Of a stretch of DNA of 64,000 nucleotides, positions 44,069 to 52,517 are shown piece by piece. The notes below the pieces were generated by a model that had not been told where the DNA came from, ran no database searches, and worked only from the letters and a program-made list of their open reading frames with translations. The stretch's first letter is position 1. Every line of letters begins with the position of its first letter. Made by a program: the position numbers and the translations under genes. Source of the DNA: Mycolicibacterium elephantis DSM 44368 (GTDB lineage Bacteria; Actinomycetota; Actinomycetes; Mycobacteriales; Mycobacteriaceae); assembly GCF_004014805.1 (NCBI RefSeq), contig NZ_ATDN01000067.1, positions 1 through 64,000 of the forward strand, in the 5' to 3' direction.

Positions 44069-44935
44069 ATGTCCGTGAGCACTACCCGCAGTGAGCCACG
44101 CACTGTGCAGTTTCGTGGCAGCGATGGCATCACTTTGGTCGCCGACGAATGGAACCACGGGGCCTCCCCGGCCGACCGGCCCACGGTGCTGCTGCTGCAC
44201 GGCGGTGGCCAGAACCGCTTCTCGTGGAAGAACACCGGCCAGATTCTGGCCGATCACGGTCTGCATGTGGTGGCGCTGGACAGCCGCGGGCACGGCGACA
44301 GCGACCGGGCGCCTGACGCCAACTACACGGTGGACGCGCTGTGCGCCGACACACTGAACGTGCTGGACCAGATCGGCCGGCCGGTGGCGCTGATCGGGGC
44401 GAGCATGGGCGGGATGACCGGAATGCTGGTCGCCGACGCCGCCGGCCCGCAGAAGGTGACCAAACTTGTGCTGGTCGACGTCGTCCCCCACTACGAGAAG
44501 GACGGCAGCGCCCGCATTCGCGACTTCATGGCCAGCGGCATGGACGGCTTCGCCACGCTGGACGAAGCAGCCGACGCCGTCGCGGCGTATCTGCCCTACC
44601 GGACCAGGCCGCGCAACCCGGAGGGGTTGAAGAAGAATCTGCGGTTCCGCGACGGGCGTTGGTACTGGCACTGGGATCCGGCCTTCTTGACGGCGCCGAT
44701 GGATGACCCGTTCGTGCGGGTGGAGAAGCTCGACCGGGCCGTGATGAACCTGACCATCCCGATCCTGCTCATCCGCGGCAAGCTGTCCGACGTGGTCAGC
44801 CCCGAGGGCGTCACCGACTTTCTGGCCAAGGTCCCGCGCGCGGAGTTCGTGGAACTCTCCGATGCCGGCCACACCGCGGCGGGCGACGACAACGACGCGT
44901 TCTCCGATGTCGTCGTGCAGTTCGTCTGCCGGTGA
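44069..44935 (+). CDS. Alpha/beta hydrolase
   Basis: The 288-aa protein has VLLLHGGGQNRFSWKNTGQI (oxyanion HGGG), ALDSRGHGDSDR, the nucleophile elbow GASMGGMTGM with Ser, a likely acid in GKLSDVVSPE, and His in DAGHTAAGDD. This is the triad of serine hydrolases in the non-haem peroxidase/esterase group; M. tuberculosis BpoB is a comparable protein. The reaction is unknown. ATG 44069 follows a GAGAGG sequence; GTG 44075 is an alternative. Confidence 0.83.
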   Translation: MSVSTTRSEPRTVQFRGSDGITLVADEWNHGASPADRPTVLLLHGGGQNRFSWKNTGQILADHGLHVVALDSRGHGDSDRAPDANYTVDALCADTLNVLDQIGRPVALIGASMGGMTGMLVADAAGPQKVTKLVLVDVVPHYEKDGSARIRDFMASGMDGFATLDEAADAVAAYLPYRTRPRNPEGLKKNLRFRDGRWYWHWDPAFLTAPMDDPFVRVEKLDRAVMNLTIPILLIRGKLSDVVSPEGVTDFLAKVPRAEFVELSDAGHTAAGDDNDAFSDVVVQFVCR

Positions 44936-45268
44936 CCGCAAACCGCCGTCCAGACCGCCGACCGTTACTTTTTCCCGTTTGCTGCTGCTCGCGGCGTCGC
45001 CGTTGAGCGTTGTTCGGCACCGCTGGCACGGAGGCGCTCGGCATCAGCGCCGCACGCGCAGCTTCGCAAAGTGGATAGCGTGTCGGCCAGCCGGTGAATA
45101 CCACGACTTACAGTGCGAATATTATGTCAGGCTCCAAGCAAGCTACTTGCGACAACGCAACTGCCGCCTGTCGAGAAGCTTAGATCGTGCGAAAAACACC
45201 CCCGGTTCTTCAGCCGTTATCGACGAGAGTGTAAGTTGCTAGGCAAGCAGCCGTGGGGAGGATCTGAG
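44936..45268. other. 333-bp intergenic region before the duplicated secreted protein
   Basis: No convincing ORF is present. It contains a small hairpin GGCGCT-CGGCATC-AGCGCC (45033-45051) that may end the hydrolase transcript, and a TATTAT box (45120-45125) that could be a -10 element, without a clear -35. A GGGGAGGA ribosome-binding site lies just before the ATG at 45269. The region is more AT-rich than its surroundings from about 45100 on. Confidence 0.5.
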
Positions 45269-46738
45269 ATGAAGAGCAGCGCCAAGTCGTACCTGACGAC
45301 GGGCGTCGCAATTGTCGGGGCCGGTGTCATCACCGCGGGCTCGATTGCACCGCCCCCGGAGCCCGTCTCCGACGCCAGCCACACCCACGAGGTGAGCCTG
45401 ATGGCTCACGTCGAAGCCGCACAGGCCCGCCAGGCGCTCGCGGCAGACCTGGCTCTGCTGGACGGATTCGACCCGGCCGCCGCACTGCGGGCGTTCATCG
45501 AGGGCACGATCGAGGCGTTCGAACGCCCGGGACCCGTGCCGTACACGCCGACGACCGGGCCGATCGACGGGCTGTCGAGAATCGGCCAGGGCTTCGCGGC
45601 ATCCGGGCTGCGGCTCGGTGCCACCGTTCTCACCCCGCTGCGCTTCCTGGAGCTTCTGCCCGCCTTCATCGAAGGCAACGGCCTCGAGGCTCTGGCTGCT
45701 CTGGTGGAGAACATCGTCGACGGTCCCCTGTGGGTGGTCGACCCCGCCCTCTACGGGCTACGGGACGCCCTGCCCTTCCCGCTCGGCGGCACCGGCGGGG
45801 TGATCGAGACCCTCCGCAACGAGCTCCTGTGGGCGATCACCCAAGAGATCAGCGCCGGGCTGACGGAGCCCATCGACATGTTCCAAGACTTCATCGAGGC
45901 GACGATCCTGGCCTACCAGCAGCCGGGGCCGGTGCCCTTCACGCCGGTGACCGGGCCGATCGGCCCGTCGACGCGAGTCCTCGCGGGCGCGATCGCCAGC
46001 GGACTGCGGCTCATCGAAGCCGCCGTCCGCACGCCGTTGGGCGTGGTCGCGCTGCTGCCCGCGATCGCTGAAGGCGCTGGCCGCGAAGCGGTGGCTGACC
46101 TCATCGAGAACATCGTCGACGGCCCGCTGTGGGTGGCCGATCCCCTGGTGTACGCGCTGCGCGATGCGCTTCCCGCCCCTTACGGCGGTGACGGCGCGTT
46201 GGTCGAATCCATCCGCAACGGGGTGTGGGCGGCCACCGAGCAAATCAATGCGGCGATTCGTTCCGCTCTCGGAGTATCTGAGGCGCCGGCATCTCAGTCC
46301 GCCGACGACACCGCTGTTGCCGCGGCCGGTACGTTCTCCGGGCCTGCGGCCAACTCGACGCTGAATTCGCGTGCGCGCGTGGTGAATCTGCCGTCGGACA
46401 GCGAGCCGCGCGTGTCATCGGCGCTTGACGAGGATGACTCGTCTCCGAAGCAGGGACCGGCGGAGGACGACGCGCAGGACGCCGATGAGGAGAAGCCGGC
46501 AAGAAATCTGGTGAGGAATTCGCCGAACTTCTCCACGTCCGTCGAACAGAACGACGACGCGGAGGCCGGGGGCGACACCGCGACCGTGGAGGAGGCCACG
46601 GCGCCGTCTGACGATGCGGATTCCGACGCCGATGCCGACCCGGATGCCGGCGACGCCACCGCCGACACCACCGCAGGCGGTGCCGGGCAGGACGGATCCG
46701 ACTCAACGGGCGGCGACAAGGCCAGCGCGCGAAACTAG
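45269..46738 (+). CDS. Exported-looking protein with a tandem internal duplication and acidic tail
   Basis: ATG 45269 with a GGGGAGGAT site gives 489 aa. Residues 1-30 form a signal or anchor segment (KSSAKSYLTTGVAIVGAGVI). Residues about 72-198 and 204-329 are two copies of one ~127-residue unit: both contain PGPVP(Y/F)TP, TGPI, SGLRL, LVENIVDGPLWV-type, and YGLRDALP/YALRDALP blocks. The final 150 residues are very acidic and low complexity (DADADPDAGDATADTTAGG). I recall this repeated PGPVPYTP-type unit in mycobacterial hypothetical proteins, but do not know a function. It converges with the next gene, overlapping stops by 4 nt. Confidence 0.75.
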   Translation: MKSSAKSYLTTGVAIVGAGVITAGSIAPPPEPVSDASHTHEVSLMAHVEAAQARQALAADLALLDGFDPAAALRAFIEGTIEAFERPGPVPYTPTTGPIDGLSRIGQGFAASGLRLGATVLTPLRFLELLPAFIEGNGLEALAALVENIVDGPLWVVDPALYGLRDALPFPLGGTGGVIETLRNELLWAITQEISAGLTEPIDMFQDFIEATILAYQQPGPVPFTPVTGPIGPSTRVLAGAIASGLRLIEAAVRTPLGVVALLPAIAEGAGREAVADLIENIVDGPLWVADPLVYALRDALPAPYGGDGALVESIRNGVWAATEQINAAIRSALGVSEAPASQSADDTAVAAAGTFSGPAANSTLNSRARVVNLPSDSEPRVSSALDEDDSSPKQGPAEDDAQDADEEKPARNLVRNSPNFSTSVEQNDDAEAGGDTATVEEATAPSDDADSDADADPDAGDATADTTAGGAGQDGSDSTGGDKASARN

Positions 46739-47706
46739 GCCAGCAACGGAACGCCTTCGTGCGGGGCGTCGGTGAGGATCTCGAACATCGCGCGACGCCG
46801 GGCGACCAACTCCGCACGCTCAAAGGCCTTGCCCGCCACCTGCATTCGGCATGTCGCCAGGGCGGAGTTGTAGCAGTACTTCGACCGGCCGTCGGTGTCG
46901 GTGTAGGTCAGCCCGATGACGTCGGACGGCTCGGCGACGAGTTCGCCCTCGATCATCCGCTCGCCGACCCTGCCGCCGAACGTCCACGTGAACGGCCGAT
47001 ACCGCCCGTGGGTGGACAGGCTGCCCAGGACCGAACGCACCGCGAACTCCTCTCCGGCATGGCGGAACACGAACAGTGTCGCGGCGGGCGTCAGCAGCGG
47101 ACCGAGGGCCGCGCGTGCCGTGACCATCTCCAGCGTCGAGTCGGGCGCGTTGTCGAACCCGCAGACCTGCCCGTAGGCGTATGCCGGGGTGTGCCTGGTG
47201 CCCCAGTTGTGGTTGACGCTACCGGTCCAGCCGTCCAACACGATGCGGATGTCGTCGAGTTCGAGTTGGCCGTCGAACTGCGCCAGTGGATCTCGCACCG
47301 TCGTCTTGGCCGTCGGGAACCGCGCCTCATAGGCCCGCTCGGTGAGCAGCCTGACCGGGTCCGCGGAGCTGGGCGTGATCCGCAGATCCCAACGCGCCGA
47401 ACGGCCTCCGCCGGTGACCACGCCGTGCGCCGACCGGTCGTCGAGGGCGGTCGAAGCGATGCGCGCCGACCACGGTTCGTCGGCGTAGGCGGTCATCTCG
47501 ACCGGGTAGGGCTCTTTGAGGGCATGGTTGCCGGCGCCGTCGGGGTCGAACACCATCACCCACACATCGGCGACCGGCTCGGCCGCGGTGGGAAACAGCA
47601 GCGTTTCGCGCAGCCACACGGCCTGCGCCAGGTCAGGGTGGTTGGCGCGGATGTAGCGACTCTCGTAATACGGGGCCTTCGCTGACGTCACGGGTCCAGC
47701 ATCCAA
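46735..47706 (-). CDS. Conserved hypothetical protein, lipocalin/CrtC-like beta-barrel candidate
   Basis: The 323-aa protein has no signal sequence. Its features are beta-rich stretches, LELDDIRIVLDGWTGSVNHN with WGTRHTPAYAYGQVCGF, and two cysteines late in the chain (KYCYNSALATCRM). The NHNWG segment is reminiscent of the HxWG motif in CrtC/AttH-like lipocalin barrels that bind isoprenoid or lipid substrates, but the match is by motif only. The GTG/ATG start is not certain. Function is unknown. It is divergent from the cyclase gene, with 10 nt between starts, and convergent with the duplicated protein. Confidence 0.55.
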   Translation of the reverse strand: MDAGPVTSAKAPYYESRYIRANHPDLAQAVWLRETLLFPTAAEPVADVWVMVFDPDGAGNHALKEPYPVEMTAYADEPWSARIASTALDDRSAHGVVTGGGRSARWDLRITPSSADPVRLLTERAYEARFPTAKTTVRDPLAQFDGQLELDDIRIVLDGWTGSVNHNWGTRHTPAYAYGQVCGFDNAPDSTLEMVTARAALGPLLTPAATLFVFRHAGEEFAVRSVLGSLSTHGRYRPFTWTFGGRVGERMIEGELVAEPSDVIGLTYTDTDGRSKYCYNSALATCRMQVAGKAFERAELVARRRAMFEILTDAPHEGVPLLA

Positions 47707-47716
47707 TACTTAGTCG

Positions 47717-48502
47717 GTGATGACAGCCCAGATCGTCGCCTACGTGCTCGCCGTGGTCGCCGCGGCGGAGGCTGTCGCCCTCGTCGTGCTGTGGCGCCGA
47801 ACCCAGCGCCAGCAGCGCGAACTGGACGACGCGCGCCGTCGCGTCGACACCAAGAACATGCTGCTGACGGGCGGGCGCGAGGCGGTCAAGCAAGTGTGGC
47901 AGACCGCCAACATCCTGCGCAAAGACGGCTTGGGCGCCGCGGTGCGGTCGTCCATCGAGGATCTCGCCGACTGGGCCGAGGTCGAGCGCCCGGACCTGGC
48001 CCGGCTCGCCGCCAGCGGCGTGGTCGTCATCCTGTTCACCGACATCGAGGAGTCCACCGCGCTCAACGAGCGCATCGGCGACCGGGCGTGGGTCCGGCTC
48101 CTCGGGCGCCACGACAAGATGGTGCGCCGACACGTACACAGACACTCGGGGCACGTCGTCAAGAGCCAGGGCGACGGCTTCATGGTGGCCTTCGCATACC
48201 CCGAGCAGGCAGTGCGATGCGGCATCGACATACAACGTTCACTTCGCCGTCAGCCCAACAGAATTCGCGTTCGCATCGGCATCCACATGGGCAAGTCGGT
48301 GCGCCGCGGCGACGACCTGTTCGGACGCAACGTCGCCATGGCGGCTCGGGTGGCCGGCGAGGCGGGCGGCGGTCAGATCCTGGTGAGCAAGGCGGTGCGC
48401 GACGCCCTCGCCGACACCACCGATATCGACTTCGACGACGGCAGCGACGCCGAGCTCAAGGGATTCAGCGGCGCGCACCGGTTGTACGCCGTCGGGTCCT
48501 AG
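47717..48502 (+). CDS. Membrane-tethered class III nucleotide cyclase (Rv1120c-like)
   Basis: The 261-aa protein begins GTG-ATG (47717). Residues 4-26 are a membrane helix ([20 protein letters not shown]), then a basic coiled linker. The cyclase domain starts near 103: FTDIEEST contains metal-binding Asp109, [12 protein letters not shown] gives Lys149 and Asp153, and [20 protein letters not shown] follows. In active cyclases the last motif usually reads VNxAAR; here the Asn position appears to be Ala (VAMAAR), while the Arg is kept. Activity may be reduced or altered. The position matches M. tuberculosis Rv1120c. Its stop overlaps that of the convergent small gene by 4 nt. Confidence 0.83.
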   Translation: MMTAQIVAYVLAVVAAAEAVALVVLWRRTQRQQRELDDARRRVDTKNMLLTGGREAVKQVWQTANILRKDGLGAAVRSSIEDLADWAEVERPDLARLAASGVVVILFTDIEESTALNERIGDRAWVRLLGRHDKMVRRHVHRHSGHVVKSQGDGFMVAFAYPEQAVRCGIDIQRSLRRQPNRIRVRIGIHMGKSVRRGDDLFGRNVAMAARVAGEAGGGQILVSKAVRDALADTTDIDFDDGSDAELKGFSGAHRLYAVGS

Positions 48503-48666
48503 TCGTCTTGCGGTTCGCCGCTTTCCGCCACCCGTTGGTGCAACCGGGCGCGGATGTCCTCGGGCGTATAGGACTCCCGCCGGCGCTGATCACGGGCGAC
48601 CAGTATGCCACCGGCCACCACACCGGCGACACTGGCCAAGCCGACCCACTTCCATATGCGGCGCAT
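48499..48666 (-). CDS. 55-aa single-pass membrane protein
   Basis: ATG 48666 ([20 protein letters not shown]) gives 55 residues; the frame is open upstream to 48702, but that would overlap the start of the next gene. One hydrophobic helix (residues 7-25) is followed by a charged tail ([20 protein letters not shown]). The conserved-looking tail and typical codon usage suggest a real gene. It is divergent from the YiiX-like gene by 26 bp. No function is known. Confidence 0.6.
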   Translation of the reverse strand: MRRIWKWVGLASVAGVVAGGILVARDQRRRESYTPEDIRARLHQRVAESGEPQDD

Positions 48667-48692
48667 GGCATGAGTCTGCCTAAGCTGCCAGG

Positions 48693-49382
48693 ATGAGGCC
48701 AACCGAGGTGTCGCTGCAGCAGGCGCTCGACGAGACCCGAACCGGGGATCTGTGGCTGTTTCGCGGGCGTTCGGGACCTGACCGTGCGATCCAGTCGTTG
48801 ACCAACAGCCCGGTCAACCACGTGGGCATGACGATCGCGATCGAGGACCTGCCGCCGTTGATCTGGCATGCCGAACTCGGCGACAAGCTGACCGACATGT
48901 GGACCGGTGACAAGCACCGTGGCGTGCAACTCAACGATGCGCGTGAGGTGGTCGAGCGCTGGGTGCACCACTATCACCAGCGCTGCTGGTTGCGCCAGCT
49001 GATACCGCATGCCACCCGCGAGCAGGAGGACCGCGCGTTGAAGGTGGTGGCGCGAATGGACGGCACCCCGTTTCCCAGCACCATGCGATTGACCGGCCGG
49101 TGGTTTCGCGGCCGGTTGGCGGTGTCGGACCTGGCGCGTCCCATCCCGTTCCTGCACAAGCGGGTCAGCGAGGCCAGTCGACGCAGGAAGGCCGAAAAGC
49201 TCAAGGTCGGGCTGGAAACCGCGTACTGCGCTGAGACGGTCGCCATCACCTACGAGGAGATGGGGCTGCTGTCGACCGAGAAGCACTACAACTGGTTCGA
49301 CCCGGGGTCGTTTTGGAGTGGCGACTCGCTGCCGTTGGCGCCGGGCTACCGGCTCAGCGACGAAATCGCCGTGGTGCCATAG
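48693..49382 (+). CDS. YiiX/YebB-like permuted papain-like amidase
   Basis: The 229-aa protein has TGDLWLFRGRSGPDRAIQSL and TNSPVNHVGMTIAIEDLPPL near the start, and VGLETAYCAETVAITYEEMG near the C-terminus. His in NHVGM and Cys in AYCAET are the catalytic pair of circularly permuted NlpC/P60-type amidases (YiiX, YebB, LRAT-like), in which the His precedes the Cys. Likely a thiol hydrolase or acyltransferase acting on lipids or peptides; no signal peptide is seen. The stop is 4 nt from the convergent ArsR gene. Confidence 0.78.
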   Translation: MRPTEVSLQQALDETRTGDLWLFRGRSGPDRAIQSLTNSPVNHVGMTIAIEDLPPLIWHAELGDKLTDMWTGDKHRGVQLNDAREVVERWVHHYHQRCWLRQLIPHATREQEDRALKVVARMDGTPFPSTMRLTGRWFRGRLAVSDLARPIPFLHKRVSEASRRRKAEKLKVGLETAYCAETVAITYEEMGLLSTEKHYNWFDPGSFWSGDSLPLAPGYRLSDEIAVVP

Positions 49383-49386
49383 GCTC

Positions 49387-49746
49387 TCAGGTACAGCAGT
49401 TCGGGTCCAGCACCACGCACAACGCCGCCAGCGCGTCACGGTGGGCCCGGTGATAGACGTTCATGCCGCGCCGCTCGGACACCACCAGGCCGGCCTTGCG
49501 GAGCTGAGCGACGTGGTGGCTGACGGTGGACTCGGTGAGGCCCAGAGCGGTGGCGAGGTCGCCGCTGTTCTGTTCGCTGTCGGCGGCCCCGAACAGCAGG
49601 GAGATGATCTTGACCCGCGCGGGGTCCGCCAACGCCTTCAACCGCAGTGCCACCTCGAGCGCGGCGTCATCCGTCATCGGGCCGGCCCCGATGGGGGCGC
49701 AGCATACGGGCGTGGACATGTCGACGGTGGGCAGTGCTTTCGGCAT
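49387..49746 (-). CDS. ArsR/SmtB-family metal(loid)-sensing repressor
   Basis: ATG 49746 gives 119 aa. The N-terminus has TPVCCAPIGAGPMTDD with a CC pair. The winged helix is at ARVKIISLLFGAADSEQNSG and GLTESTVSHHVAQLRKAGLV. The C-terminus ends VVLDPNCCT. N- and C-terminal cysteine pairs resemble the mycobacterial sensor Rv2642, which is divergent from cadI (Rv2641), exactly as here. It probably senses arsenite or cadmium and represses itself and cadI through the palindrome between them. Upstream in-frame starts would place coding DNA over that palindrome. Confidence 0.87.
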   Translation of the reverse strand: MPKALPTVDMSTPVCCAPIGAGPMTDDAALEVALRLKALADPARVKIISLLFGAADSEQNSGDLATALGLTESTVSHHVAQLRKAGLVVSERRGMNVYHRAHRDALAALCVVLDPNCCT

Positions 49747-49770
49747 GCCCCCATCGTAGCGAAAGGTTCT

Positions 49771-49828
49771 TGACATATATCGAAATAGAGGCGCAAGCTG
49801 TCTCCGCCAACTATTTCGATATATGTCA
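49771..49828. promoter_or_regulatory. Perfect 18-bp inverted repeat operator region between arsR and cadI
   Basis: TGACATATATCGAAATAG (49771-49788) and its exact reverse complement (49811-49828) are separated by 22 nt. Each arm holds the AT-rich ATATATCGAAATA core expected for ArsR-family binding. The two sites face the two divergent start codons (49746 and 49848), so one repressor could silence both genes. Confidence 0.85.
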
Positions 49829-49847
49829 CACACCCTGGAAACTCACC

Positions 49848-50273
49848 GTGTCCCGCATCCAACTGGCCCTCAACGTCGACGACCTCGACCAGGCGATCGC
49901 CTTCTACTCGAAGCTGTTCAACACCGGGCCGAACAAGGTCAAGGACGGCTACGCGAACTTCGCCGTCGCCGATCCGCCGCTCAAACTGGTCCTGCTGCAG
50001 AATCCCGGCCAGGGCGGCACGCTCAACCACCTCGGGGTGGAGGTGCCGACCAGCGAGCAGGTCCACGCGGAGATCGCGCGCCTGTCCAGCGCAGGGTTGG
50101 CCACCTCGGAGGAACTCAACACGACGTGCTGTTTCGCCACCCAGGACAAGGCCTGGGTGACCGGCCCGGGCGGGGAGAAATGGGAGGTCTACACGGTGCT
50201 CGCTGATTCCGACACGTTCAGTGGGAGCTCGTCGCAGCCCTGCTGCGGCGCCGAGCAGCCGGCGCAAGCATAG
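49848..50273 (+). CDS. cadI: CadI-type cadmium/arsenic-inducible VOC protein
   Basis: GTG 49848 gives 141 aa: SRIQLALNVDDLDQAIAFYS, FAVADPPLKLVLLQNPGQGG, TLNHLGVEVPTSEQVHAEIA, LNTTCCFATQDKAWVTGPGG and EKWEVYTVLADSDTF. This tracks M. tuberculosis CadI (Rv2641) as recalled. It belongs to the ArsI-like vicinal oxygen chelate group, in which the Cys pair of TTCCF and a late Glu bind the substrate. Those enzymes break carbon-arsenic bonds, so it likely detoxifies organoarsenicals or binds cadmium. The C-terminus adds another CC (SQPCCGAE). Confidence 0.92.
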   Translation: MSRIQLALNVDDLDQAIAFYSKLFNTGPNKVKDGYANFAVADPPLKLVLLQNPGQGGTLNHLGVEVPTSEQVHAEIARLSSAGLATSEELNTTCCFATQDKAWVTGPGGEKWEVYTVLADSDTFSGSSSQPCCGAEQPAQA

Positions 50274-50350
50274 GGAAACACCCGATTCCTCTGCCGCCAC
50301 AAGGCCCTACCTTTGTGCAGGGGTGGTTTCACACCACGACGACCACCCTC

Positions 50351-50385
50351 GGCCGCCACCGCTTGACCTCCGGTGGCGGCCATTT
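50351..50385 (+). terminator. Intrinsic terminator after cadI
   Basis: GGCCGCCACCG (50351-50361) and CGGTGGCGGCC (50371-50381) form a perfect 11-bp stem with a 9-nt loop, followed by ATTTTGC. This is the best classical Rho-independent terminator in the window and lies 78 nt after the cadI stop. Confidence 0.8.
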
Positions 50386-50419
50386 TGCATGCGATGGCGC
50401 CGTGGCCGAAATTCGCGAT

Positions 50420-50446
50420 GTTTCAACCATGATCATTGCGGGGTAC
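50420..50446 (+). promoter_or_regulatory. SigF-type promoter upstream of the sigma factor gene
   Basis: GTTT (50420-50423), a 17-nt spacer, then GGGTAC (50441-50446). This fits the mycobacterial SigF consensus GTTT-N15-17-GGGTA. It lies 48 nt upstream of the ATG at 50494 of the SigF-type sigma factor, implying positive autoregulation. Confidence 0.6.
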
Positions 50447-50493
50447 ACCGCCGTCATCAGGTTCAGACTCGAGCCGCCGAATTCTTTTGATGG

Positions 50494-51294
50494 ATGGGGA
50501 TTGCCGCGATGGCTGCGTTGTCTGGCGACTACAAAGATGTGACCGAAATGTTCCGGCGGCTCAAGACGCTCCCCGAGGGGTCTTCCCAGCACCGGCGTCA
50601 GCGCGAGGCGATCATCGAGCGGTGTTTGCCGTTGGCCGATCACATCGCCTTCCGCTACCGCGACCGCGGCGAGCCGCTCGACGATCTCATACAGGTGGCG
50701 CGCGTGGGTCTGCTGAACGCGGTGAACCGCTACGACGTCGACACCGGCGCGGAGTTCCTGTCGTTCGCCGTGCCGACGCTGATGGGCGAGGTGCGCCGCC
50801 ACTTCCGGGACCACGGCTGGGCGGTCAAGGTGCCGCGCCGGTGCAAAGACATCCAGGCGCAGCTGGTGCGGGCCCGCTCGGAGTTGTCGCAGCTCTTGGG
50901 TCGCGCGCCGAACGCCTCGGAGATCGCCGAGCATCTGGACGTGCCGCGCGAGCTGGTGGTCGATGCGACGATCGCGAGCAGCAACTACTCCACGCTGTCC
51001 ACCGACGTGCAGGCCGGCCCCAACGACGACTCGCGGGCGGTGATGGACACCCTCGGCGATGACGACCCGGGGATGGACAAGGTGCTGGACCTCGAAACGG
51101 TGCGGCCGTTGATCGCCGCGCTTCCGGAACGCCAGCGCACGCTGCTCACGCTGCGTTTCTTCGAGGACATGACGCAGACCCAGATCGCGGAACGCATGGG
51201 CATCTCGCAGATGCACGTCTCGCGGCTGCTCTCCAAGTCGCTCGACACGCTGCGGCGTCAGGTCCGCGAGCCCGCGCTGGCCGCGGCCGGCTAG
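50494..51294 (+). CDS. SigF-subfamily RNA polymerase sigma factor
   Basis: The 266-aa protein has region 2 (CLPLADHIAFRYRDRGEPLD, DLIQVARVGLLNAVNRYDVD, FLSFAVPTLMGEVRRHFRDH), region 3 (VPRRCKDIQAQLVRARSELS, RAPNASEIAEHLDVPRE) and region 4 (LPERQRTLLTLRFFEDMTQT, QIAERMGISQMHVSRLL). This is the SigB/SigF group of alternative sigma factors that control general stress. Most such genes are next to an anti-sigma (RsbW/UsfX) gene; none is here, so partners must be elsewhere. ATG 50494 or ATG 50509 could be the start. Confidence 0.9.
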   Translation: MGIAAMAALSGDYKDVTEMFRRLKTLPEGSSQHRRQREAIIERCLPLADHIAFRYRDRGEPLDDLIQVARVGLLNAVNRYDVDTGAEFLSFAVPTLMGEVRRHFRDHGWAVKVPRRCKDIQAQLVRARSELSQLLGRAPNASEIAEHLDVPRELVVDATIASSNYSTLSTDVQAGPNDDSRAVMDTLGDDDPGMDKVLDLETVRPLIAALPERQRTLLTLRFFEDMTQTQIAERMGISQMHVSRLLSKSLDTLRRQVREPALAAAG

Positions 51295-51303
51295 CCCGTC
51301 TGT

Positions 51304-51371
51304 TTTCGCGAAACGTCCGGGAGGGTCGTGGCAGGCGCGCGATCCACAGCCCTCCCCCACGTCTCGCGAAA
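51304..51371. terminator. 22-bp imperfect inverted repeat between sigma factor and ychF
   Basis: Arms 51304-51325 and 51350-51371 pair at 19 of 22 positions, beginning with TTTCGCGA and ending with TCGCGAAA. The element lies 9 nt after the sigma factor stop and 10 nt from the ychF stop, between convergent genes. It is likely a bidirectional terminator. Confidence 0.6.
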
Positions 51372-51381
51372 GCCAACTGCG

Positions 51382-52455
51382 CTACACGTTGAAGCGGAAC
51401 TCGACGACGTCACCGTCTTGCATGACGTAGTCCTTGCCCTCCATCCGCACCTTGCCCGCGGCCTTGGCGGCGGCCATCGAACCGGCTTCGACGAGGTCGT
51501 CGAACGACACGACCTCGGCCTTGATGAAGCCCTTCTCGAAGTCGCTGTGGATCACACCCGCCGCCTTCGGCGCGGTGTCGCCTTGGCGGATCGTCCACGC
51601 CCGCGCCTCCTTCGGCCCGGCGGTCAGGAAGGTCTGCAGCTTCAACGTGTGAAACCCCGCACGCGCCAACGCATCCAGCCCGCGTTCGGTCTGGCCGATC
51701 GACTCGAGCAGTTCGGCGGCCGACTCGTCGTCGAGCTCCTGCAGCTCGGCCTCGATCTTGGCGTCGAGGAACACCGCGTCGGCGGGGGCGACGAGCTCGC
51801 GCAGCTCGGCCTTGCGCGCCTCGTCGGTGAGCACCGTCTCGTCGGCGTTGAACACATACAGGAACGGTTTCGTGGTCAGCAGGTTCAGCTCACGCAGCAC
51901 CGTCGCGTCGAAGCCCGCCCCGAACAGCGTCTTGCCACTGTTGAGAATCTCCTGGGCGGCCACCGCGGCCTCGTAGATCGGCCGGCGGTCCTTGTGGGTT
52001 CTCGCCTCTTTCTCCAGCCGCGGCAGCGCCTTCTCCAGCGTCTGCAGGTCGGCCAGGATCAGCTCGGTCTCGATCACCTCGATGTCGGACTTCGGGTCGA
52101 TGCGGCCGTCGACATGGGCCACGTCCTCGTCGGCGAAAACCCGCACCACCTGACAGATCGCGTCGCATTCGCGGATGTTGGCCAGGAACTTGTTGCCGAG
52201 CCCCGCGCCCTCAGACGCGCCCTTGACGATCCCGGCGATGTCGACGAACGTCACCGTCGCCGGGACGATCTTCTCCGAGCCGAAGATCCTCGCCAGTTCG
52301 TCCAGCCGCGGGTCGGGCAGCGGAACGACACCCTCGTTCGGTTCGATCGTGGCGAACGGATAGTTGGCTGCCAGCACGTTGTTGCGCGTCAGCGCGTTGA
52401 ACAGCGTCGATTTACCGACGTTCGGCAGTCCGACGATTCCAAGATTCAAGCCCAC
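51382..52455 (-). CDS. ychF: YchF/Ola1-type P-loop ATPase/GTPase
   Basis: The 357-aa protein has G1 [10 protein letters not shown]3 [20 protein letters not shown], and NADE in place of the canonical NKxD, which gives YchF proteins ATP preference. Residues about 125-200 form the coiled-coil insertion, and the last 80 residues are the TGS-like domain ([40 protein letters not shown]). YchF acts on ribosomes in stress and translation. Matches M. tuberculosis Rv1112. Confidence 0.95.
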   Translation of the reverse strand: MGLNLGIVGLPNVGKSTLFNALTRNNVLAANYPFATIEPNEGVVPLPDPRLDELARIFGSEKIVPATVTFVDIAGIVKGASEGAGLGNKFLANIRECDAICQVVRVFADEDVAHVDGRIDPKSDIEVIETELILADLQTLEKALPRLEKEARTHKDRRPIYEAAVAAQEILNSGKTLFGAGFDATVLRELNLLTTKPFLYVFNADETVLTDEARKAELRELVAPADAVFLDAKIEAELQELDDESAAELLESIGQTERGLDALARAGFHTLKLQTFLTAGPKEARAWTIRQGDTAPKAAGVIHSDFEKGFIKAEVVSFDDLVEAGSMAAAKAAGKVRMEGKDYVMQDGDVVEFRFNV

Positions 52456-52517
52456 AGGGTCCAGAGTCTAGAGAGTGTGACGGGCACGCCAGCACCGCGC
52501 TGACCGCCTCCCTCAGC

